A DNA stretch of 8,981 bases from Oscillospiraceae bacterium (GCA_017557265.1 JAFZAM010000039.1:1-8981); one strand, 5' to 3'; positions 1 to 5,799 are shown, numbered from the stretch's first letter. A program made the numbers and translations. The notes: generated by a model not told the origin, from the letters alone.

Positions 1-273
1 GCAGAAGCCCTCGCGCAGGCCGTAGCCTATCTCGACGGCCCCGTCCTTGGCCGGCCCCTTGAAGCAGAGGTCGCCCGCGACCTCGCCGGGCGCGTCCTTG
101 GGCTCGATGTACCACGCGGCGTACCAGAGGCGCTTTTCCGGCTCGGCCTCGCATCCGCGGAACATCTCGCCGTAGGCCTTTTTGAGTTCCGGGTCGGCCG
201 CGGTCTCCGCGAGCCGCCGCAGCTCGGCGTCGTCTACGGGATATATACGGAGCCGCTCGCTCTCTACCGTCAT
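1..273 (-). CDS. GNAT family N-acetyltransferase, N-terminal part (runs off the left edge)
   Basis: This is the first 91 residues of an acetyltransferase that would transfer an acetyl group from acetyl-CoA to an amine; the substrate cannot be told. The frame opens MTVESERLRIYPVDDAELRRL, the usual start of RimJ/RimL-like GNAT proteins (a short strand followed by a helix). It continues through a Trp/Tyr-rich stretch and a GEVAGDLCFKGP strand to EIGYGLREGFC, where the CoA-binding motif A should begin; the catalytic core is therefore outside the window. The ATG overlaps the TGA of the NUDIX gene as ATGA, which indicates translational coupling. A GGAG lies 8 bases upstream, inside that gene. The family is likely from the strand pattern; the exact subfamily is unknown. 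Confidence 0.8.
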   Translation of the reverse strand, partial: MTVESERLRIYPVDDAELRRLAETAADPELKKAYGEMFRGCEAEPEKRLWYAAWYIEPKDAPGEVAGDLCFKGPAKDGAVEIGYGLREGFC

Positions 274-791
274 TCTTCCGTCTCCGGGAAGAGGGCGCAG
301 AGCGCGGTGTACTCTCTGCGGTAGAGGATGCGGCGCAGCTCGCTGATGCCGTCGCCCTCAAACTGCGAAAAGTTCTTTTTCGCCTCCGCGACGGGGATCC
401 AGCGCGGCTCCATGCCGGCCTTCGCCTCGCGCTCGGTCAGATTGCGGTCGTGCGTGCCGGTCACCCGGCCGAAGAAATAGAGCGTCGTGAAGCCCCAGCG
501 CTTGTACTTCTCCTCGATGCGCAGGGCGCAGGGCGAGGGCTCTATGACGTAGCCCGTCTCCTCGATGACCTCGCGGATGCAGCAGTCGCTCTCATCCTCG
601 CCGGGCTCGAGCCCGCCGCCGGGTATCATCCAGAGGCCGGACGAGGTCTCGTAGCTCAGCAGCAGCTTCCCGTCGCGCAGGACTATGCCGCGGCAGGACG
701 TGCGCGTCCTCTCGCTGACGCCCTCGTAGTCGGCGCCTATCATCTCGATGGTCTTCACGCCGCCCACGGCGCTGGTCGTATCTTCAGCCAT
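270..791 (-). CDS. NUDIX hydrolase
   Basis: This 173-residue protein would hydrolyse a nucleoside diphosphate linked to another group (NTP, sugar nucleotide or similar), using divalent metal held by the Nudix box. The box is perfect at residues 59-81: G, five residues, E65, seven residues, then REVIEETGY, with E77 and E78 as metal ligands. Before it comes a typical strand (GIVLRDGKLLLSYE) followed by LWMIPGGG. The C-terminal part is a helix-rich tail after EPRWIPVAEA. The start at 791 is the first ATG after the preceding stop; a GGAAAG/GTGAG purine stretch lies upstream. An internal Met at residue 17 is a possible shorter start. The gene follows the zinc-ribbon gene by 35 bases and overlaps the next GNAT gene by 4 bases. 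The substrate cannot be predicted from the box alone. Confidence 0.93.
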   Translation of the reverse strand: MAEDTTSAVGGVKTIEMIGADYEGVSERTRTSCRGIVLRDGKLLLSYETSSGLWMIPGGGLEPGEDESDCCIREVIEETGYVIEPSPCALRIEEKYKRWGFTTLYFFGRVTGTHDRNLTEREAKAGMEPRWIPVAEAKKNFSQFEGDGISELRRILYRREYTALCALFPETEE

Positions 792-826
792 TATCTTCGT
801 CTCACTTTCCGGTCAGATCAAGTTCT

Positions 827-1105
827 TCAAAGATCGCCGCCGCAGTATTCGCAGACGCTGCCGCGGCCGGCCGGCGCTCCGCAGTGGGGGCATTCCGACG
901 CCTTCGGCGAGCCCACGAGCTTTCGGGCCTGCTCGAGAAGCTCGCGCCTCTCGGCCTCGTCCTTTTCCATCATCTCTTTCGCCCTTCGCTCGACCGCGGC
1001 GCGCTCCTCCGGGGACAGCTTCGCGAGCGCGGCCTCGGCCTCCTTCTGCGCCTTTTCGAGCATCTCCCGGAGCTCCTCGGGGCTCGGCGTTTTCATTCCG
1101 TCCAT
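827..1105 (-). CDS. small helical protein with C-terminal zinc ribbon
   Basis: This protein has 92 residues and no known function that I recognise. Residues 1-67 are almost entirely charged helix (runs of E, K, R and A, with EELREMLEKAQKEAEAALAK and MEKDEAERRELLEQ), likely a helical hairpin or coiled coil. Residues 73-90 form a zinc ribbon, CPHC then nine residues then CEYC, giving four cysteines in CX2C-X9-CX2C spacing. The protein ends two residues later. An AGGAG lies 9 bases upstream of the ATG chosen and directly abuts the stop of the flavoprotein gene, 15 bases away, so the two are probably co-transcribed. A second Met at residue 4 is less well placed for that AGGAG. Similar small zinc-ribbon proteins are often annotated simply as hypothetical; a scaffold or nucleic-acid contact role is only a guess. 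Confidence 0.85.
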   Translation of the reverse strand: MDGMKTPSPEELREMLEKAQKEAEAALAKLSPEERAAVERRAKEMMEKDEAERRELLEQARKLVGSPKASECPHCGAPAGRGSVCEYCGGDL

Positions 1106-1120
1106 GTATCCGTTCTCCTG

Positions 1121-3115
1121 TCAATATCTGCCTATGTCGCGCGCGGCGTAGTAGGCGTTTCTCGTCGCGGTCCATATATCGTTCGGCACGACGCAGTCGC
1201 CGACGGCGATGAACTCCGGCGCGCTGTCGCGCAGGGCGACGGCCTCGGCCGTGAGCGCCCGCTGCCCGACGGCGTAGACGACGGTGTCGGCCTCGTAGAG
1301 GTGCGTCCCGCTTTGGGCGTCTGGGTATATCTTCGGCATGTCGAAGACGGTCTTCTCGCTCGGGGTCGTCCCTATGTACTCGCAGAGCAGACCCTTGTCC
1401 GTTATCTCGAGCGCCTTCGTGCCGGTCGTCGCGTGGATGCCGTACTTTTTGAGCTGTCCGTGGATGGCGAGGGCGTGGAGGTTGTTCCCGCCGGCGTTCA
1501 GGTCCGGGAGCATCTCGACGACGGTGCACTTTCTGCCGAGCATGGAGAGGAATATCGCGAGCTCCATGCCGACGAGGCCGCCGCCCATGATGACGACGTT
1601 CTGCCCCGCCTTCTCCGGGTGGTAGTAGAGCTCCTCCGCGCCGAAGACGTTCGGCCCGTCTATGCCGGGGACGTTCGGCTTGACGGGTCTCGCGCCGAGC
1701 GCCGCCATGATGACGTCGGGGGCTATCTCCTTCGCGAGCTCCGGCGTCACCTCGGTATTGAGGCGGACCTCGATTTTGCCGTTTTTCTCGATGAGGTGCT
1801 TTTGCAGCTCTATGTAGTTATCGAGATTTTTCTTGAACGGGACGAGCTTTTCGCAGCGGAGCGCGCCGCCGAGGGCGTCCGACTTCTCGCAGAGGACGAC
1901 CTCGTGGCCCCGCTCGGAGGCCTCCAGCGCAGCCTGCATGCCGGCTATGCCGCCGCCCGCGACGAGCACCTTTTTCCTCACCTTCGGGAGCGCGATCTCG
2001 TTGTTGGTGAGCTCGTATTCGTGGCCTATCTCGGGGTTTATCGCGCAGTTTATGACGGAGGCGTGCATGTGGTGGGAGAAGCAGAAGAGGCAGCGCATGC
2101 ACCTGCGCACCTCGTCCTCGCGCCCGGCAGCGAGCTTGATGGGGATGTCCGGGTCGCAGATGAGCCCGCGCGCGAGCTCGACGACGTCGGCCTGCCCGGA
2201 GGCGATTATCTCCTCGAGCTGGTCGGGGTCGGAGAGCGCGCCGACCGTCGCGATGGGCGTAGTCTTTATGTGCTTTTTTATCTCGGCGGCGTACTTTACG
2301 TTGCAGCCGTCGGCGAGGAACATGCTCGGATGCGTGACCGTGAAGACCTCCGGCACCTCGTGCGAGCCGGTCGAGACGTGGATGAGGTCGGCGTGGCCCT
2401 CGAGCTGACGGGCGATCTCTATGCCGTACTCTATATCATACCCGCCGGGATAGACCTCGTCGCCGACGATGCGTATCTCGACCGGGTACTTGGCTCCGCA
2501 GTACTTATGTATGCGGTCTATTATGGCGTTGGCGAGGCGGGCGCGGTTTTCGATGCTGCCGCCCCATCTGTCGTTTCTGTTGTTCTCTTTGGAGAGAAAC
2601 TGCGTTATGAGCCAGCCGTGGCCGCCGTGGATGGTGACCATGTTGAAGCCGCAGCTTTTGCAGTAGAGCGCGGCCTTCGCGTGCTGCTCGATGATCTGCT
2701 CTATCTTGGCCTCGTCCATCATCTTTATCGGCGTTCCGTTTGCGGTGACGCCCTCGACGGGGCCGTAGAGGTCGAAGCCGAGCGAATGGGAGTAATTCGA
2801 CTGCGTGCCCGCGTCGAGGAGCTCCATCGACGCGACCGCGCCGTGGCGGGTTATCGACTGGGCGAGGTCGGCGAGGGGCTGGCGGTACTTCGTGTCCCAG
2901 ACGTCTATCTGCGAGCTGCGGGCGCGCCCGCCCTCGTTCGGGCAGCCGTCGCCTATGCAGACCATGGCGGCGCCGCCTATGGCCTTCCTCTCGTAGTAGC
3001 CGACGGTGTAGCGCTGCGGCTCTATGGCGAGCCCGGTCGGCGCGTTGAATATCCTGTTCCTGAAGAGCTGGCCCCCTATCATGATGGGCGACAGCAGATG
3101 CGAATACTTCCTCAT
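1121..3115 (-). CDS. Old Yellow Enzyme/2,4-dienoyl-CoA reductase-type FMN, FAD and 4Fe-4S oxidoreductase
   Basis: This 664-residue flavoenzyme matches the FadH/BaiCD/trimethylamine dehydrogenase architecture. An N-terminal FMN TIM barrel (residues 1 to about 335) reduces an activated C=C bond, a 4Fe-4S cluster passes electrons, and a C-terminal FAD/NAD(P)H module supplies them. Visible landmarks, numbered from the ATG at 3115, are HGGHGWLITQF (163-173), DRWGGSIENR (182-191), four cysteines in CX2CX2CX11C at 339, 342, 345 and 357, the dinucleotide motifs GGGIAG (388-393) and GGGLVG (511-516), and the C-terminal FAD motif ending VGDC (638-641). The ATG is chosen because family members begin just before the segment HLLSPI; an upstream TTG in frame at 3172 would add 19 unlikely residues. 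Two barrel positions are unusual: LLDAG where LxHAG is common, and Trp where Tyr often follows HG. The substrate is unknown; enoate, enone or dienoyl-CoA compounds are typical. Confidence 0.93.
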   Translation of the reverse strand: MRKYSHLLSPIMIGGQLFRNRIFNAPTGLAIEPQRYTVGYYERKAIGGAAMVCIGDGCPNEGGRARSSQIDVWDTKYRQPLADLAQSITRHGAVASMELLDAGTQSNYSHSLGFDLYGPVEGVTANGTPIKMMDEAKIEQIIEQHAKAALYCKSCGFNMVTIHGGHGWLITQFLSKENNRNDRWGGSIENRARLANAIIDRIHKYCGAKYPVEIRIVGDEVYPGGYDIEYGIEIARQLEGHADLIHVSTGSHEVPEVFTVTHPSMFLADGCNVKYAAEIKKHIKTTPIATVGALSDPDQLEEIIASGQADVVELARGLICDPDIPIKLAAGREDEVRRCMRCLFCFSHHMHASVINCAINPEIGHEYELTNNEIALPKVRKKVLVAGGGIAGMQAALEASERGHEVVLCEKSDALGGALRCEKLVPFKKNLDNYIELQKHLIEKNGKIEVRLNTEVTPELAKEIAPDVIMAALGARPVKPNVPGIDGPNVFGAEELYYHPEKAGQNVVIMGGGLVGMELAIFLSMLGRKCTVVEMLPDLNAGGNNLHALAIHGQLKKYGIHATTGTKALEITDKGLLCEYIGTTPSEKTVFDMPKIYPDAQSGTHLYEADTVVYAVGQRALTAEAVALRDSAPEFIAVGDCVVPNDIWTATRNAYYAARDIGRY

Positions 3116-3148
3116 TTCCCGCTCGGCGCTTTCGCGCCTTCCTCCTTC
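3113..3148 (-). promoter_or_regulatory. distant Shine-Dalgarno with intervening GAAA-tetraloop hairpin
   Basis: On the minus strand, GAAGGAGGAA (3139-3148) is the only strong ribosome binding site before the flavoprotein gene, but its AGGAGG core ends 25 bases before the ATG. Between them is a perfect stem, GGCGC-GAAA-GCGCC (3125-3138). If the hairpin forms, the linear distance falls to about 11 bases, near the workable range. No alternative start codon lies between in this frame. A comparable arrangement is known from some phage T4 messages, where a leader hairpin brings the site closer to its start codon. That it works this way here is inferred. Confidence 0.55.
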
Positions 3149-3168
3149 GTTATTTGTCGCGCCGATCG

Positions 3169-3636
3169 TCAAAGCTCCTTGACGTAGAGCCGGTCGACGC
3201 CGCCGGCGTAGTTTACGATGTCCTTAACGTAGCCGTAGCCGTATTTCTCATACAGCCCGGCGCGCTCCGTTGGGATATACGTCCTCTCGAAGCCGAGCCC
3301 GCGCGCGTAGTCGTTGGCGAAGTCTATCAGCCGCCCGCAGATCCCGCGGCCGCGGAAGGGCTCTGAAACGAAGATCGTCGAGACCCACGGGAATATCTCC
3401 GGCAGCGGGTAATAGTCCGTCTTCAGTATAGCCGCCATGCCGACTATTTTGCCGCCCGCGAGCGCGGCGAAGGGCGTCTCCCAGTCCTCGAAGGCCCAGC
3501 CGGCTATGCCGGCGCGGACGTGTTCTTTGACCTCGAGCCACGAAAAGCCCTCGACGAAGGCGAGCAGCTCCCGCGCGAGCCCGGTGCCCTTTTCGACCCG
3601 GCGTATCTCTATCGTCTTTTCCGTATCGGATCCCAC
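3169..3636 (-). CDS. GNAT family N-acetyltransferase
   Basis: This complete, compact GNAT protein has 155 residues. The core runs from KIVGMAAILKTDYYPLPE through the strand PWVSTIFVSEPF into the acetyl-CoA pyrophosphate loop RGRGICGRL (residues 95-103), the classic R/Q-x-x-G-x-G motif A. It is followed by a helix and then GFERTYIPTERAGLYEKYGY (115-134), the usual motif B with a possible general-acid Tyr at the GLYEKYGY turn. The start is a GTG at 3634-3636; there is no ATG in the N-terminal region, and AGAGG sits 7 bases upstream. It follows the previous GNAT gene by 19 bases and precedes the flavoprotein ATG by 53 bases. The acceptor substrate is unknown; small-molecule or aminoglycoside-like amines and protein N-termini are all possible for this fold. 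Confidence 0.9.
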   Translation of the reverse strand: MGSDTEKTIEIRRVEKGTGLARELLAFVEGFSWLEVKEHVRAGIAGWAFEDWETPFAALAGGKIVGMAAILKTDYYPLPEIFPWVSTIFVSEPFRGRGICGRLIDFANDYARGLGFERTYIPTERAGLYEKYGYGYVKDIVNYAGGVDRLYVKEL

Positions 3637-3655
3637 AGTCGTTCCTCTTTCCCCG

Positions 3656-4225
3656 TCAGGCGGGGTCTTTCCCGGCCTGCCACTCGGAGCGCAGGAGGCC
3701 GTAAACGCAGGCGTCCACGACGCCCCGGTTGCTGTAGTCGGCCTGCCGCAGCGTCCCCTCGTACCTGAGGCCGCATTTTCTCATCACGGCGCCGGAATTG
3801 GGGTTGTCGGGGTCGTGCCACGACTCTATCCTGTTCGCGCCGACCTCGCCGAAGAGGTAGGGTATTATCGCGCGGAAGGCCTCGGTCGTTATCCCGCGGC
3901 GCCACCATCTGCTGCCGACGCAGTAGCCGATATGCAGTATCCCGAGCCTCTCGTTTCTGTCGACGACGCTTATCGTCCCGACGGGCTCGCCGAGCTCCTT
4001 GAGGACGATGGCCCACTGGTAGAAGTCCGGCTCCGCGCTCCGGCTCACCCAGTCCGCCACGACCCGCTCCGTCACGGAGATATCCCCGTGCGTGGGCCAG
4101 CGCAGGAACTCCGTCACCTTGTCGTCGGACGTCCAGTTCCTGAAGGCGGGCTCTGCGTCGGACGGCTCGAAGGCCCGCAGGACGAGCCGCTCCGTCTCTA
4201 TCGTTTTCGTTCCGTGATGTTCCAT
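3656..4225 (-). CDS. RimJ/RimL-like GNAT N-acetyltransferase
   Basis: This 189-residue acetyltransferase belongs to the RimJ/RimL-like branch, which acetylates protein N-termini or small amines. It opens with IETERLVLRAFEPSDAEPAF, continues with GEPVGTISVVDRNERLGILHIGYCVGSRWWRRGITTEA (acetyl-CoA motif A around residues 99-116, with R109-R110-G111), and ends with the hallmark NPNSGAVMRKCGLRYEGTLR (141-160). The frame is open further upstream to 4318, but the extra residues are translated from tandem repeat DNA, so I chose the ATG at 4225, which has AAGGT about 8 bases upstream. It lies downstream of a repeat-containing gap, so it may not share a transcript with the methyltransferase gene. The substrate is unknown. 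Confidence 0.9.
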   Translation of the reverse strand: MEHHGTKTIETERLVLRAFEPSDAEPAFRNWTSDDKVTEFLRWPTHGDISVTERVVADWVSRSAEPDFYQWAIVLKELGEPVGTISVVDRNERLGILHIGYCVGSRWWRRGITTEAFRAIIPYLFGEVGANRIESWHDPDNPNSGAVMRKCGLRYEGTLRQADYSNRGVVDACVYGLLRSEWQAGKDPA

Positions 4226-4236
4226 AAGCGTTACCT

Positions 4237-4356
4237 TTATATTTCGGGGACGGTTCTTTTTTTGTATTTCGGGGACGGTTCTTTTTTCCCGCAATACGGG
4301 TCGCCCCTGAAGCCCCACCGCTCGGGTCTGTCTTCAAATATCGCCGAAAGCTTCAT
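4237..4356 (-). pseudogene. N-terminal remnant of a small conserved protein, cut off by the tandem repeat
   Basis: A 39-codon frame starts 6 bases after the stop of the SAM methyltransferase gene. Its first 21 codons read as a natural protein start: MKLSAIFEDRPERWGFRGDPY. This resembles the start of a small uncharacterised family in which I recall a WG-L/F-RGDPY-L/F-W motif. The remaining residues, CG then KKEPSPKYKKRTVPEI, are simply the translated tandem repeat (KKEPSP and KKRTVP are the same repeat in two frames), and a TAA ends the frame at 4237. The rest of the gene is absent. A GGAAAG upstream could still serve as ribosome binding site. The remnant reading is an inference; the family link is from memory. 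Confidence 0.6.
4240..4287. repeat. two tandem copies of a GGGGACGGTTC-type repeat
   Basis: On the plus strand a 23-base unit occurs twice, at 4240-4262 and 4265-4287, with a period of 25 bases. Both copies contain TATTTC followed by GGGGACGGTTCTTTTTT and match perfectly over the 23 bases. The unit lies just upstream of the RimJ-like gene and overlaps the end of a gene remnant. From memory, short AAAGAACCGTCCCC-type sequences are dispersed in many bacterial genomes, sometimes near REP-associated (Y1/IS200-like) transposases. I cannot confirm that this unit belongs to such a family, and no transposase is present in the window. Confidence 0.9.
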
Positions 4357-4362
4357 GACAGG

Positions 4363-5145
4363 TCATTCTTTCCGGAGTATGTCCAGCGTATGATGCGAGG
4401 CCCCGATAAGGTCCTGCCGCTCGCAGGTCGCGAAGTGAAAATCCATCCATTTGGCGAACGTCTCGTCGTCCATGGCGTCGATATACTCGCGCTTATAATT
4501 GGTCGCTCCGTCCGTCGCGACGAGCTTGACTCTCTCGACCGGCACGGCCGCGTCCAGCTCCGCGATTTCCTCCGTGCGCACGAGTTCGAAGACCTCCTTC
4601 GGGTCGCTGACGCAGTGCCAGTCGGGCGTCAGAAGCATAAGGTCCATCACTTCGCGCAGATTATTCATACCGAACACGTACTGGATGACGGTCGGCTCGT
4701 TCATGCAGTAGGCGACCAGGATATGACCGCCCGGTCTCGTCACGCGCACAGCCTCGGAGAGCGCACGCAGCTTGTCCTCCTTCGTATAGAGGTGATACAT
4801 CGGGCCGAGCAGCATCGTGAGGTCGAACGTGCCGTCGGCAAACGCCGAGAGATCCAGGGCGTTTCCCTGCATCGCGGCGATCGGCTCCGTGCCGTCCAGC
4901 TTCGAACGCAGTACCTCCAGATTGTGCTCCACCAGCTCGACCGCGGTCACGCGCAGGCCGCGCTTAGCCAGCGTCACGCTGTATCGCCCCGTGCCGGCTC
5001 CGACCTCGAGGACGCGCGGGTCCGCAGCGCCCGCGAGACACTCCTCTATATATCTCATCGTGGTCAGGTATTCCACCTGCCCGTGACGGGAAAGGAGGCG
5101 TCCCTCCTCGTCGTATGAGTTGTAGTATTCTTCAAGATAATTCAT
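4363..5145 (-). CDS. class I SAM-dependent methyltransferase
   Basis: This 260-residue methyltransferase has a Rossmann-like class I fold. SAM motif I is RVLEVGAGTGRYSVTLAKRG (from about residue 44); the acidic end of strand 2 is the Glu of VTAVELVEHN; motif II is the Asp of MQGNALDLSAF; and motif IV/post-motif region is FDLTMLLGPMYHL, followed by RALSEAVRVTRPGGHILVAY. The C-terminal half has a substrate-type insertion (NEPTVIQYVF onward) that I cannot assign. The N-terminal stretch LEEYYNSYDEEGRL is common in uncharacterised clostridial methyltransferases of this type. The ATG has GGAG 7 bases upstream. Before the adjacent insertion, this ATG would have overlapped the stop of the rRNA methyltransferase frame (see the C-terminus finding). 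The substrate (small molecule, protein or nucleic acid) is unknown. Confidence 0.93.
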   Translation of the reverse strand: MNYLEEYYNSYDEEGRLLSRHGQVEYLTTMRYIEECLAGAADPRVLEVGAGTGRYSVTLAKRGLRVTAVELVEHNLEVLRSKLDGTEPIAAMQGNALDLSAFADGTFDLTMLLGPMYHLYTKEDKLRALSEAVRVTRPGGHILVAYCMNEPTVIQYVFGMNNLREVMDLMLLTPDWHCVSDPKEVFELVRTEEIAELDAAVPVERVKLVATDGATNYKREYIDAMDDETFAKWMDFHFATCERQDLIGASHHTLDILRKE

Positions 5146-5182
5146 CGTTTTTCTCCGAAGGTCCCGTTTCGGGGGTCAGGCC

Positions 5183-5206
5183 ATATCGCCGCGGCGTCGC
5201 GCGTCA
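5183..5206. repeat. direct repeat, left copy (flanks the four-helix-bundle element)
   Basis: This stretch matches 5783-5806 at 22 of 24 positions, with 17 bases (5190-5206, CGCGGCGTCGCGCGTCA) perfect; the two copies are exactly 600 bases apart. The TGA of the four-helix-bundle gene (5204-5206) falls inside it. Reading on the minus strand, this copy is continuous with what would be the original end of the rRNA methyltransferase gene. Confidence 0.85.
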
Positions 5207-5563
5207 GCCCTTTTCGGCGTTATTTTTCGCTGTGGTGATTGAGGCGATGAGCATTCGTTGAATGGTCCCCCGTGCTTTGTTGAGCGTCTTATATCGCTCA
5301 TCTGATATCTTGCATTTCCGATGGAGCAATTCCAGCCAATACTCCGTTTCAGAGCATTCTTTTAATGATATTTCAAGTTTATGTATAAAGTCCGCGCGGC
5401 TTTGCGCATATTTACCCTCAAACAGATTTGCGCCTATGGACGCCGACGAGCGGATCACCTGGTCAACGTATGAGCGGCATCCTTTAATGTCATCGCAAGC
5501 ATCCGATACATTAAGTGCGAACTCGATCGTCATTTCACGAAGCTCGTTTTTGTTTTCTGACAT
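5204..5563 (-). CDS. four-helix-bundle protein of the 23S rRNA intervening-sequence (S23) type
   Basis: This 119-residue all-helical protein carries the family signature: QVIRSSASIGANLFEGKYAQ (residues 35-54), then SRADFIHKLEISLKECSETEYWLELL (55-80). The conserved points are RS..SI.AN..EG, DF...L.I and E..YWL.LL. Family members are encoded in intervening sequences inserted in 23S rRNA genes of some bacteria, occur as stand-alone genes, and resemble the accessory protein of diversity-generating retroelements; they form pentameric rings and are thought to bind nucleic acid. A strong AGGAG lies 7 bases before the ATG. The gene is compositionally foreign: 78 of 180 bases counted at 5221-5400 are G or C, against 46 of 60 at 5941-6000 next door. 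A hairpin array occupies its entire leader. Its role is unknown. Confidence 0.93.
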   Translation of the reverse strand: MSENKNELREMTIEFALNVSDACDDIKGCRSYVDQVIRSSASIGANLFEGKYAQSRADFIHKLEISLKECSETEYWLELLHRKCKISDERYKTLNKARGTIQRMLIASITTAKNNAEKG

Positions 5564-5580
5564 ATTTTATCTCCTTTTTG

Positions 5581-5799
5581 TCGATATATCGTGCTGCGCA
5601 CGATTCGATATATTGCCCTTGCGGGCAATTCGATATATGCGCATCAAGCGCATTCGATATGTTTGCCTGCGGCAAACAAGGCGGTCGAGGGATCCGCTTT
5701 TTCTTATCGCAAAGCGATATCTCGAACCCCGCAGGGGTATATCGAACGCGAAGCGTATATCGAAGATCCGCAGCGCGGATCTATCTCGACGCGGCGTCG
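5581..5799. repeat. mirrored array of short hairpins with TTCGATAT linkers
   Basis: The left half has four hairpins: ATCGTGC-TGC-GCACGAT (5588-5604), ATTGCCC-TTGC-GGGCAAT (5612-5629), ATGCGC-ATCAA-GCGCAT (5637-5653) and GTTTGCC-TGC-GGCAAAC (5661-5677). They are joined by TCGATAT linkers at 5581, 5605, 5630 and 5654, a 24-25 base period. The right half has TATCGC-AAA-GCGATA (5705-5719), ACCCC-GCA-GGGGT (5726-5738), ACGC-GAA-GCGT (5746-5756), AGATCCGC-AGC-GCGGATCT (5764-5782) and CGACG-CGG-CGTCG (5787-5799). Its linkers are inverted: ATATCGAA at 5739 and 5757, and TATCTCGA at 5718 and 5782. A weaker stem (5678-5700, nine-base loop, one G-T pair) lies at the axis. Stem sequences differ in every unit while pairing is perfect. 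The array ends two bases before the AAAAAGGAG of the four-helix-bundle gene and overlaps the stop of the rRNA methyltransferase gene. Confidence 0.9.

Noticed and set aside
3113..3172. TTG at 3172 as the flavoprotein start
   Set aside because: The extra 19 residues are unlike any family N-terminus, and the AGGAGG lies downstream of the TTG, so it could not serve it.
884..3187. A plus-strand open frame of 767 codons opposite the flavoprotein gene
   Set aside because: It is the mirror frame of a GC-rich gene with recognisable domains on the other strand; its translation is rich in Arg, Val, Glu and Asp with no family motif, and it crosses three minus-strand features.
3437..4393. A plus-strand open frame of 318 codons over the two GNAT genes
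   Set aside because: Both GNAT genes have full motifs on the minus strand; the plus-strand translation shows no motif and runs through the tandem repeat.
5161..5182. Hairpin CCCG-TTT-CGGG between the four-helix-bundle gene and the SAM methyltransferase gene
   Set aside because: It has only four base pairs and no T tract on the minus strand; this stretch is better explained as the former coding tail of the rRNA methyltransferase gene.
5581..5799. CRISPR array
   Set aside because: The repeated part is only about 8 bases, the variable parts are palindromes and not unique spacers, the orientation inverts midway and no cas gene is present.
5581..5799. Cluster of intrinsic terminators
   Set aside because: None of the hairpins has a T tract on the minus strand. 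The axial stem is followed by five T on the plus strand, but no plus-strand gene ends there.
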